From NCBI RefSeq assembly GCF_024055795.1, contig NZ_JAMXMY010000034.1:1-64000 (forward strand): 64,000 nt of DNA. The letters are read 5' to 3'. Below are positions 1 to 7,746 of this stretch, piece by piece. How positions within the stretch are numbered: the first letter of the stretch is position 1; each line of letters begins with the position of its first letter. Both the position numbers and the translations under genes were made by a program. This DNA is from Actinoallomurus purpureus. GTDB taxonomy: Bacteria > Actinomycetota > Actinomycetes > Streptosporangiales > Streptosporangiaceae. The notes beneath the pieces were generated by a model. The model saw only the letters and a program-made list of their open reading frames with translations. It was not told the DNA's origin and did not search any database.

Positions 1-36
1 CGGTGATGGTGAAGCCGACGTCGGCGGGCCGGTCGG

Positions 37-1413
37 TCAGAGGGACGGGCCCGCGGCGACGACGTCGTGCGCGGTGACGTCCCCGCCCGGAACATGCCCC
101 TCGAACAGGAACCGGTCGCCGAAGGCCGGCCGCAGATCCGTCAGCCACACGGCCTCCGGGTCGTACTTGGCGAAGAACGGCCGGTTGACGAACTCCGGGT
201 CGCGGCACTGGATGAAGTGCAGGACGAAGAGCTTCTCCCCACCTATCTCGACGACCCCGTCGACGCACACCTTGCCGGGCGTGGCGGACATGGACGGGCC
301 GCGGACGGTGCGGCAGAGCCCCGAGATGTTCTTGTACGCGTCCCGGAAGACCTCGTACGCGCGGGCGAGCGGCACGGCGAAGTAGTCCTGCGGCCCGGTG
401 TCACGTTCCACGAACATGTAGTAAGGGACCATGCCCATCCGCAGCTGCTGCCGCCACATGGTCTCCCACGTCAGGGGCGTGTCGTTGATCGTGCGGATGA
501 GCGGGGCCTGGGTACGGATCACCGCGCCGGTGTTCCGGATGCGCCGGGTCGCCTCCGACACGAGGTGCGGTTCGAGTTCGCGCGGGTGGGTGAAGTGCGC
601 CATGAACGCGAGGTTCTTGCCCGAGTCCACGACCTTCTCGAACAGGCGGAGCGTGTCGTCGGCGTCGGGGTCGGTGACCCAGCGCTGCGGCCAGTACGCC
701 AGGGCCTTGCTGCCGATCCGGATCGACTCGAGCTGCTCCAGCTCCAGCAGCGGCTCGACGTAGCGCCGGAGCACGGACTCACCCATGATCATCGGGTCGC
801 CGCCCGTGAACAGGACGCTGGTGACCTCCGGATGGGCGATCAGGTAGCGCTTGAGCCGGTCGACGTCGTCGGCCGCCATCTTCAGGTCGGGCTCGCCGAC
901 GAACTGCGCCCACCGGAAGCAGTAGGTGCAGTACGCGTGGCAGGTCTGGCCCTGCTTCGGGAAGAACAGCACCGTCTCGGGGTACTTGTGCTGCACCCCG
1001 GGCATCGGCTCCTCTTTGAGGGAAGGGATGTTGAGCTGCAGCTGTCCCGCTGGGTGCGGATTGAGCTTCCGCCGCACCTCGCGGGCGGCGGCGTCCACCT
1101 CGGCCCGAGGCGCTCCCCGGCGCAGCAGGTCGGAGATGCGAGCGACGTCCTCCGCGGGAAGCATGTCCTCCTGTGGGAAGACGAGCCGGTAGATCGGGTC
1201 TTCCGGGGCGGCGGACCAGTCGATCAGCTCGTCGACGACGTAGCTGTTGGTGCGGAACGGCAGAACCGTCGCGACGGCCTGGGTGGCCAGGCGTTGCTCG
1301 GCGGTCAGCCCGGCGCGAGCTGTGAGCTCGTCCAGATGCTTCGCCGTGAAGGCGCGGAACCTGCGGCCGGTGGTGTTCACCGCGGCCGGCGCCGCGTCAT
1401 TGACCAAGGTCAC
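37..1413 (-). CDS. KamA-family radical SAM aminomutase-like enzyme
   Basis: Lysine 2,3-aminomutase-type radical SAM protein of 458 residues. These enzymes use a 4Fe-4S cluster, S-adenosylmethionine and PLP to move an amino group on an amino acid. The cluster motif CHAYCTYC gives C158, C162 and C165, followed by a GGDPM stretch typical of the family. In place of the Gly-rich PLP-lysine loop of classical KamA there is SATPGKVCVDG near the C-terminus, so the substrate may differ. I place the start at the GTG at 1413, because GGAGGAG lies about 10 nt upstream; a longer in-frame extension to 1521 has family-atypical sequence. It stands alone, divergent from the GH18-like gene. Substrate not predictable. 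Confidence 0.85.
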   Translation of the reverse strand: MTLVNDAAPAAVNTTGRRFRAFTAKHLDELTARAGLTAEQRLATQAVATVLPFRTNSYVVDELIDWSAAPEDPIYRLVFPQEDMLPAEDVARISDLLRRGAPRAEVDAAAREVRRKLNPHPAGQLQLNIPSLKEEPMPGVQHKYPETVLFFPKQGQTCHAYCTYCFRWAQFVGEPDLKMAADDVDRLKRYLIAHPEVTSVLFTGGDPMIMGESVLRRYVEPLLELEQLESIRIGSKALAYWPQRWVTDPDADDTLRLFEKVVDSGKNLAFMAHFTHPRELEPHLVSEATRRIRNTGAVIRTQAPLIRTINDTPLTWETMWRQQLRMGMVPYYMFVERDTGPQDYFAVPLARAYEVFRDAYKNISGLCRTVRGPSMSATPGKVCVDGVVEIGGEKLFVLHFIQCRDPEFVNRPFFAKYDPEAVWLTDLRPAFGDRFLFEGHVPGGDVTAHDVVAAGPSL

Positions 1414-1810
1414 GTTGACGTTACTCCTCCGAGTCGACGGGCAACGCGTGCGCGAGGCCTGGCGGACCGGATCTCGGGACCCGCCGTGGGCGCCTCGCTG
1501 TCGGGGATTGCCCTCCTTCACAGTTGGGCCGCGGCGCCATCGCGCCGCGGCATGCCACGCTCCCCACCCCTATTGAACTGTTAAGCCCCGTTTCTTACGT
1601 ATTTGATACCCGCGAGGAGGCTTATCGATACGCAGCGGCGGAGCCCACTGAACGATCAACGTTCGAAGGACCGCGGAAGTGTCATGCCGACACGCGGAAG
1701 CCAGTCGGTGATCTTGACCGGGGGCTGCGTCATACTGCGGGAGACGGATCCCACCTGCGACAGCGGTCACCGTGGTCAGCGGTGTCCCTGGCGCCCCACG
1801 AGGAGAGGTC
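1414..1810. other. Divergent intergenic region with hairpin and AT-rich patch
   Basis: Gene-free stretch between two divergent genes. It holds a perfect 9-bp hairpin, CCGCGGCGC / GCGCCGCGG with loop CATC (1529-1550), in the kamA leader, and an AT-rich patch around 1570-1630 that is the most promoter-like part. No convincing gene or RNA seen. Confidence 0.4.
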
Positions 1811-2956
1811 GTGGGCAGACACCGCAAGCGCCGCGCATCACCCCGACTGAGCCGCAGGATCGCGCTGCTCTCGGCCGGTCTGCTCATTCCCGGCACGGGC
1901 GGCGCCGCCGTCCTCGCCGCGACCGCCCATCTCGACGAGCACGCCGTCCCATCGGCCCGTTCCCACTCCGCCGCCTCCCGGCCCGGCGCGGCGATGACGG
2001 AGATCCCCGGTACGCGCTCGCGGACCACCACCGCCCGCCCGACGTCCGCCGCCGCCCCGGCCACCGCCGCACCGGACACGACCGCCTCGGCCGCTCCGGC
2101 CGCCGCGATCCCCTTCGCGCCGTACGCCGACGTGCTCACCTGGCCGCCGCTGGACTTCGCGAAGACCTCGGCGCGGACCGGCGTACGCGACTACACGCTC
2201 GGGTTCGTGGCCGCCGGCGACGGATGCACGGCGACGTGGGGCGGCATGACGCCGATCAATGACCCGGTCATCCGTAAGAGGATCAAGAAGGTCCCCGGCG
2301 AGACCATCGTCTCCTTCGGCGGCCCGCACGCCACCGAACTCGCCCGCAGCTGCACCGACGTCGCCGCGCTGTCCGAGCGGTACCGCTCGGCGCTGACCAC
2401 CGCCGGCACCGAACAGATCGACTTCTACCTGACCGACGCGGCGCTGGGCGACGGCACGTCGGCCGGGCGCCGCATCCAGGCGCTGGCCCGGCTGCGGCAC
2501 GACCACCCCCGCCTCCGCGTGTCGTTCACCCTCCCGCTGCACCGCTCCGGCCTCGCCGGCGCCGCGCTCGCCACGTTGCGCTCGGCGATGGCGGCCGGGG
2601 TCGACGTCTCGATCGTCGACCTCCTCCCCGCGGGCGGGCCCGGACCGACCCTGATCGCCTCGGCGGCCGCCGCCCACGGCCAGCTCCAGCGGCTCTACCG
2701 CCAGGACGCCGACACGGTCTGGCGGCGGATGGGCATCACGCCCGTCATCGGCGTCACCGACACCGGCGCCGGGTTCCAGTCCGCCGACGCCCGGCAGATC
2801 CGCGACTGGGCCGACGCCCGTCACCTGGGCCGCCTGTCGATGTGGTCGATCACCCGGGACACCCCCTGCACGCCGGACACCACCGCCAGGAACGACACGT
2901 GCAGCGGTCTGGACGAGGACGCCGGCGTTTTCTCCAGAATCTTCCAAGGATCGTAA
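1811..2956 (+). CDS. Secreted GH18 chitinase-like protein, probably non-catalytic
   Basis: 381-residue exported protein. A basic N-terminus and hydrophobic segment (about residues 15-40) form a signal peptide, followed by a Ser/Thr/Ala/Pro linker to about residue 98, then a domain resembling bacterial glycoside hydrolase 18 chitinase-like proteins. The FAPYADVLTWPP opening and SFGG strand fit that fold. The catalytic DxxDxDxE strand is replaced by IDFYLTDAAL (about 203-212), with no acid/base Glu, so hydrolysis is doubtful and carbohydrate binding is an alternative. The GTG at 1811 is preceded by AGGAGAGG at 1801-1808; an ATG at 1772 is less well placed. Runs alone, divergent from kamA. Confidence 0.7.
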   Translation: MGRHRKRRASPRLSRRIALLSAGLLIPGTGGAAVLAATAHLDEHAVPSARSHSAASRPGAAMTEIPGTRSRTTTARPTSAAAPATAAPDTTASAAPAAAIPFAPYADVLTWPPLDFAKTSARTGVRDYTLGFVAAGDGCTATWGGMTPINDPVIRKRIKKVPGETIVSFGGPHATELARSCTDVAALSERYRSALTTAGTEQIDFYLTDAALGDGTSAGRRIQALARLRHDHPRLRVSFTLPLHRSGLAGAALATLRSAMAAGVDVSIVDLLPAGGPGPTLIASAAAAHGQLQRLYRQDADTVWRRMGITPVIGVTDTGAGFQSADARQIRDWADARHLGRLSMWSITRDTPCTPDTTARNDTCSGLDEDAGVFSRIFQGS

Positions 2957-3050
2957 GAACGCGCCGCTTCGCCGCTTGAGTCCGCCCGCGTGGGGTAGTC
3001 CCCAGCGACCGGGCCGGGACACCTAGACTCGATTCCGGAGGAAGTGAGAG

Positions 3051-3818
3051 TTGAGCTCGGCGAGGCGTTCACGCGATTCGGCGACGGCACCGGCGTTCGT
3101 GCCGCCCCTCGCCGCCGTCGCGGGCATCGTCTACAGCTCCTGGGTCCTGCAGTTCCTCATCAACCCCCACCTGGACGCGGTCAACGGGTACGTCAGCGAG
3201 CTGTCCGCCACCGACCAGCCGTACCACGGGTTCTTCTCCGGCTGCGACTTCCTCGCAGGCGCCGTGTCGATCGCGGTCGCCGCCCTGGTCGTCCGCCGGT
3301 TCCGGCCGCGCGGCTGGGCGCTCGGCGGCTGGCTCGCGCTGCTGCTGTTCGGCGCCTTCTCGATCGGCGACTCCCTGCTCGCCATGGACTGCGCGCCCAA
3401 CTCCGACCCGACCTGCGCGCTGCGCGAGCGGGCCGGCACGGTCTCCTTCGCCCATGAGTTCCACTCGGTGACGAGCACGCTCGTCGTCATGAGCGGCATC
3501 GTCAGTCTCATCGCCCTCACCATCGCCGCCCGCCGGTACGGCCGCTGGCCGGTGCTCGCCCGCTGGAGCTGGCCCGTCATGGTGGTGGAGACGACCGCGG
3601 CGCTGGCCACGCTGCCCCTGATGTACTTCGGCCTGGCGTTGGGCGTCATGGAGCGGATCCAGGTGACGGTGATCTCGGTGTGGCTGTTCGTCATCGCCAC
3701 CGAGCTGTACACGGGACGACGGCGCGCCCGCGCCGCCGGGCGGATCGTCACCCGTCCGGTCCGGCCGGCCGGGGACGGCTCGCCCACGGCGGTGCGGGAG
3801 AGGGCCGCGAGCCCGTGA
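3051..3818 (+). CDS. DUF998 family integral membrane protein
   Basis: 255-residue polytopic membrane protein with about six hydrophobic segments and the family-typical N-terminal pattern (hydrophobic helix, then NGYVSELSA, then a second helix). DUF998 proteins have no settled function. It starts with TTG at 3051, supported by GGAGGAAG at 3037-3044. Its TGA overlaps the GTG of the following hydrolase (GTGA at 3815-3818), so it heads a tightly coupled four-gene cluster ending in a PlsX-like enzyme, which suggests a lipid or envelope role by association only. Confidence 0.8.
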   Translation: MSSARRSRDSATAPAFVPPLAAVAGIVYSSWVLQFLINPHLDAVNGYVSELSATDQPYHGFFSGCDFLAGAVSIAVAALVVRRFRPRGWALGGWLALLLFGAFSIGDSLLAMDCAPNSDPTCALRERAGTVSFAHEFHSVTSTLVVMSGIVSLIALTIAARRYGRWPVLARWSWPVMVVETTAALATLPLMYFGLALGVMERIQVTVISVWLFVIATELYTGRRRARAAGRIVTRPVRPAGDGSPTAVRERAASP

Positions 3819-4663
3819 ACGACCGCCTGCCCGGCGAGCTCATCACCGTCGGCGGAGACCGCCTGCACGTCGTCTCGGAGGGAACGGGATCGCCTCCCCT
3901 GCTGCTGAGCGCGGGGCTCGGCGGTGCCTGGTTCGACTGGATCCCGGTCGTCACGCTGCTGCGCGACGAGCACCGCGTGATCGGCTTCGACCGGCCCGGC
4001 CTCGGCGGCAGCCCTCCCGTACGCCGCACCGGGACCCTCCGTGCGGAGGCGGACCGGCTCGCCGCCCTGGCCCGGTGGGCGGGGGCACCGGTGATCATGG
4101 TCGCGCACTCGTTCGCCGGCTTCCACGCCGAGGCGTTCGCCCGGCTCCACCCCGAACTGGTCGGCGGCATGGTGCTGGTCGATCCCAGCGCGGAGCCGCG
4201 CAGGCCGAGGTACGCCCGCCCGCTGACCCGCCTCGAACCCCTGGCCCGCCTCGCCGGAACGATCGCCGACGCGACCGGCTTCGCCCGGCTCGCGGGCCCC
4301 GCCGCGTACGGCCTGGCGATGCGGATGATGACCGCGCGCGGGCACGTCGCACCGCCGGAGTACGTCCGGGCCGTCTGCACGCGCGGGCACGTCCTCGGCA
4401 CCCTCCTCGCCGAGGACGCCGCCTACCGCCAGATGGCCGCCGACCTGCTCGTGCTGCGGAGGCACCGGCCGTTCCCCGACATCCCGCTGCGCGTGATCAC
4501 CGCCCTGGGCGACATGCGCGGCGGCGAGGACGCGTGGAGGCGCGCGCACGCCGCCCTGGCGCGGCTGAGCCCGCGCGGACGGCAGATCGTCCTGCCCGAC
4601 GTGGGGCACCTGGTGCAGATCGACCGGCCCGAGGCCGTCGCCCAGGCGGTGCGGGACCTGTGA
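3815..4663 (+). CDS. Alpha/beta hydrolase
   Basis: 282-residue alpha/beta-hydrolase-fold protein. The oxyanion-side segment LSAGLGG precedes a DRPGLGGS turn; the nucleophile elbow is AHSFAG, with Ser replacing the usual GHSxG context, and the C-terminal VGHLVQIDRP supplies the catalytic His. An acidic residue in TALGDMRGG probably completes the triad. The start GTG at 3815 overlaps the stop of the DUF998 gene, and its own TGA overlaps the GTG of the lipoprotein gene, so all are probably translated as one unit. Substrate unknown; the neighbours suggest an acyl ester or thioester. Confidence 0.85.
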   Translation: MNDRLPGELITVGGDRLHVVSEGTGSPPLLLSAGLGGAWFDWIPVVTLLRDEHRVIGFDRPGLGGSPPVRRTGTLRAEADRLAALARWAGAPVIMVAHSFAGFHAEAFARLHPELVGGMVLVDPSAEPRRPRYARPLTRLEPLARLAGTIADATGFARLAGPAAYGLAMRMMTARGHVAPPEYVRAVCTRGHVLGTLLAEDAAYRQMAADLLVLRRHRPFPDIPLRVITALGDMRGGEDAWRRAHAALARLSPRGRQIVLPDVGHLVQIDRPEAVAQAVRDL

Positions 4664-5022
4664 AAACGCTCGTCCTGGCCCTGATCCCGCTGCTCGCGGT
4701 CGCCGCGTGCGGGAATCCCGTGCGGAAGGTGTCGGAGAGCTCGCTGCTCAACGCCACCGCCCGGGGCGCGACCGACGAGCTGCGCGGCATCGGGTACACC
4801 GTCCGTGCGGGGATGCGCTGCCGTACGCTGTCGGCCGACATGCTGTCGGTCGTCCGCGTGCAGTGCGTCGGCCGGACCGACCGCGGCGAGCCGGTCCGGG
4901 TGGACGCCGTCGCCTACCAGGCGAACTCCCCGCATCCCCATCAGGAGTACGTGATCACGGTGAACGGCCGCGAGGTCGTCCGCAGACCCTGCCTCGGCCA
5001 GGGCTGCCAGGACCCGGCATGA
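4660..5022 (+). CDS. Small lipoprotein of unknown function
   Basis: 120-residue predicted lipoprotein. A hydrophobic signal ends in the lipobox LAVAAC (Cys17 or so), after which the mature chain would be lipid-anchored outside the membrane. The remainder is a small domain with paired cysteines (MRCRTL, RVQCVG, RPCLGQGC) that could form disulfides. It resembles DUF4333-like small lipoproteins in size and layout, but I do not assign it. The start GTG at 4660 overlaps the hydrolase stop (GTGA), and its stop overlaps the ATG of the plsX-like gene (ATGA at 5019-5022). Confidence 0.8.
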   Translation: MKTLVLALIPLLAVAACGNPVRKVSESSLLNATARGATDELRGIGYTVRAGMRCRTLSADMLSVVRVQCVGRTDRGEPVRVDAVAYQANSPHPHQEYVITVNGREVVRRPCLGQGCQDPA

Positions 5023-6260
5023 CGGGATCGGTCGAGAGGCGCCGTCAGGGCGCGCAGTCCTCCAGGCCGCTCGCGGCGCGACGCGTCGAGGCGGGACCGG
5101 CCGACCGGCGCGCCAGGAGGCGGCCCGAGGAGCAGACCGAAGGGGGGTCCGGTGACCAGGCCGGCCGGCGGCCCGAATCGCGGACCGGCCCCCACGCCGA
5201 CGAGCGGGGCGAGGGCCCGCGGGTGGCGGTGGACGCGATGGGCGGCGACGAGGCGCCCGAGCAGGTCGTCGCCGGCGCCGTCGCCGCGGCCCGTGAGCAC
5301 GGCGTCCGCCTCGTCCTGGTCGGGCAGGCCCGCCGCATCCGGGATCTGCTCCGCGACCACGGCGCGCTCGGCGAGATCCCCATCGCGCACGCCGAGGACG
5401 CCCTGGCCATGGACGAGGGCGCGCTGGCCGGGTGGCGGCGGCCCCGCTCGTCCGTGGCGGTCGCCTGCCACCTGATCCGCCGGGGCCACGCCGCCGCGCT
5501 CGTGTCCGCCGGCTCGACCGGCGGGGTCGTGGCGACCGCCCGGCTGCGCCTGCGGGGACAGCCGGGGGTCATGCGCCCTGCGCTCGCCGTGGTCCTGCCC
5601 ACCCGCCCGCACCCGACGGTGCTCCTGGACGCCGGCGCGACCGCCGACGCCAAACCCGAGATGCTCGTCCAGTTCGCCACGCTCGGCACCGCGTACGCGC
5701 GCATCCGGCTCGGCGTCGCGTCGCCCCGGGTGGGGCTGCTGACGATCGGCGAGGAGGCCGGCAAGGGCAACAAGCTGACCCGCCGCGCCCACGAACTGCT
5801 GTCGGGCGACCTGCCCGGCGTCGACTTCACCGGCAACGTCGAAGGCGGCGATCTGCTGTCCGGCGCGGTGGACGTCGTGGTGACCGACGGGTTCACCGGC
5901 AACGTCGCGCTCAAGACCGTCGAGGGTGCCGTACGGCTGGCGGTGACGGAGATGCGCGCCGCGATCGGCTCCGGCCGGCTCGCCAGGGCCGCCGCGCTGC
6001 TGCAGCGGCGGCAGCTGCGCGGGCTGCGCGACCGCCTGGACCCGGAGACGTACGGGGGTGGCGTTCTCCTGGGCCTCAATGGCACGGTCGTGATCGCCCA
6101 CGGGGCCTCCCACGCGCCCGGGATCGCCGCGGCCTGCGTCCTCGCCCGCGACCTCGCCGCGGGCCGGATCGTCGAGCAGATCGGCGAGGGCCTCGCCGCC
6201 ACCCGCCCGCACCGGTTCAACCGCCGTGGACACGGCGAGCCCGACGCCGAGGACACCTGA
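5019..6260 (+). CDS. plsX: PlsX-like phosphate acyltransferase with Arg-rich N-terminal extension
   Basis: 413 residues. From about residue 68 it matches PlsX, which converts acyl-ACP and phosphate to acyl-phosphate for phospholipid synthesis: VAVDAMGGDEAPE, VSAGSTGG, LLTIGEEAGKGN, FTGNVEGGD and VTDGFTGNVALKT follow in order. The first 67 residues are a low-complexity Arg/Glu/Gly extension absent from usual PlsX proteins. The start at 5019 is chosen because ATGA overlaps the lipoprotein stop; a GTG at 5223 would leave a normal-length protein but lacks a clear ribosome site. It is not beside fab or rpmF genes, so it may be a second, specialised PlsX. SAGSTGG replaces the usual SAGNTGA. Confidence 0.85.
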   Translation: MTGSVERRRQGAQSSRPLAARRVEAGPADRRARRRPEEQTEGGSGDQAGRRPESRTGPHADERGEGPRVAVDAMGGDEAPEQVVAGAVAAAREHGVRLVLVGQARRIRDLLRDHGALGEIPIAHAEDALAMDEGALAGWRRPRSSVAVACHLIRRGHAAALVSAGSTGGVVATARLRLRGQPGVMRPALAVVLPTRPHPTVLLDAGATADAKPEMLVQFATLGTAYARIRLGVASPRVGLLTIGEEAGKGNKLTRRAHELLSGDLPGVDFTGNVEGGDLLSGAVDVVVTDGFTGNVALKTVEGAVRLAVTEMRAAIGSGRLARAAALLQRRQLRGLRDRLDPETYGGGVLLGLNGTVVIAHGASHAPGIAAACVLARDLAAGRIVEQIGEGLAATRPHRFNRRGHGEPDAEDT

Positions 6261-6381
6261 CCGCCGGGTCGTGGGAAGTGCGATTCATGGCCCAGGAGGT
6301 GGGACTCGCCACAGTCGTCGCGGGGGCCTTCCATGATCCGGACCGGAGCGGTAGGCAGGACGTACGACGGACGGAGGACCC

Positions 6382-7533
6382 GTGGATCGTCCCTATGACA
6401 TCGTGCTGTTCGGCGCCACCGGATTCACCGGCGCGCTCACCGCCGAGTACCTCGCGGCGCACGCGACCGGGAAGTGGGCGCTCGCCGGGCGAAACCCGGG
6501 CAAACTCCAGGCGCTGAGCGACCGGCTCGGGCTCGACCTGCCCCTGCTGCGCGCCGACGCGGGCGACGCGTCCTCGCTCCGGGAGGTCGCCTCGGCCGCC
6601 CGGGTGGTGATCAGCACGGTCGGCCCGTACGTCACGTACGGCGAACCGCTCGTGGCCGCGTGCGCGGAGGCCGGCACCGACTATGTCGACCTCACCGGGG
6701 AACCGGAGTTCGTCGACCTGATGTACCTCAAGTACCACGCACGGGCGGCCGAGACCGGGGCGCGGATCGTGCACGCGTCCGGGTTCGACTCGGTGCCGCA
6801 CGACCTCGGCGTCTACTTCACGGTCCAGCGGCTCCCCGAGGACGTCCCGCTGCGGGTGCGCGGATACGTCCAGGCGAGCGGGGCGCCGTCCAGCGGCACC
6901 GTTCATTCCGCGATCACCGCCGCGGCGCACTTCCGTACTGCGGCGGAGATCCACCGCAGGCGCAGACGGGCGGAGCCTCCCGTGGCGGGCCGCCGCGTCC
7001 GCGCGGTCCAGGGGCGTCCGCACCGCAACGCCGGGCTCGGCGCCTGGGCGCTGCCGTTGCCGACCATCGACCCCGACGTCGTCCGGCGCTCCGCTGCGGC
7101 CCTCGACCGCTACGGCCCCGACTTCGCCTACAGCCACTTCGGCGCGGTGCGGCACCTGCCGTCGGCCGTCGGCCTGGCCGCCGGGGCGGCGGGGATCGCG
7201 GCGGCCGCCCAGATCGGGCCCGTACGGAACCGGCTGCTCGAACGCTTCACGCCCGGGGACGGCCCGTCCCCGGAGAGACGGGCCAAGAGCTGGTTCAGTG
7301 TGCACTTCGCCGGGGAGGGCGGCGGCCGGAAGATCGTGACCAAGGTCGCCGGCGGCGATCCCGGCTATGAGGAGACCGCCAAGATGCTCGCCGAGTCCGC
7401 CCTGTGCCTGGCCTTCGACGACCTGCCCGAGACCGCCGGCCAGGTCACCACTGCCCAGGCGATGGGCGACGCCCTCCTCGGGCGGCTGGGACGCGCCGGC
7501 CTGGACTTCACGGTGGTGGGCGAGACCGGCTGA
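6382..7533 (+). CDS. Saccharopine dehydrogenase-like NAD(P)-binding reductase
   Basis: 383-residue protein of the saccharopine dehydrogenase-like group that includes mycobacterial trans-acting enoyl reductases. The N-terminal Rossmann motif is FGATGFTGALTAEYL (about residues 10-24). SGFDSVPHDLG near residue 135 is characteristic of the group. A hydrophobic stretch, AVGLAAGAAGIAAAAQIG, lies around residue 260. The GTG start at 6382 has GGAGGA at 6372-6377. It follows the plsX-like gene by 121 bp in the same direction, so a lipid-related role is plausible but inferred. Confidence 0.85.
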   Translation: MDRPYDIVLFGATGFTGALTAEYLAAHATGKWALAGRNPGKLQALSDRLGLDLPLLRADAGDASSLREVASAARVVISTVGPYVTYGEPLVAACAEAGTDYVDLTGEPEFVDLMYLKYHARAAETGARIVHASGFDSVPHDLGVYFTVQRLPEDVPLRVRGYVQASGAPSSGTVHSAITAAAHFRTAAEIHRRRRRAEPPVAGRRVRAVQGRPHRNAGLGAWALPLPTIDPDVVRRSAAALDRYGPDFAYSHFGAVRHLPSAVGLAAGAAGIAAAAQIGPVRNRLLERFTPGDGPSPERRAKSWFSVHFAGEGGGRKIVTKVAGGDPGYEETAKMLAESALCLAFDDLPETAGQVTTAQAMGDALLGRLGRAGLDFTVVGETG

Positions 7534-7746
7534 CGCCCTTGCCGCCTTGCCGCCGGCGTGGACGTCGTCCTGCCCCTTTCGCCCCATCTGGACGGTCAAG
7601 AACAGCGGCAATGAGTCCAGGACGGCGGCAAGGACCTCGCGGCGTGCTCCCCGAGGCGATATTCGGACGGGACCGTGGCCGCTCGCCGATAGGCTTAACG
7701 AACGTCGCAGCCGCAGGCTGCCGAAGCCGTACTCACGAGGATCTCG

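Noticed and set aside
1-36. End of a neighbouring gene
   Set aside because: Only 36 bases; no frame can be supported.
1650-1680. Possible LexA box around CGAACGTT
   Set aside because: Spacing between the half sites is 7 instead of 4, so it does not match the actinomycete consensus.
3680-3814. Upstream extension of the hydrolase to 3680
   Set aside because: Would lie inside the DUF998 gene in another phase; the GTGA overlap at 3815 is a better start.
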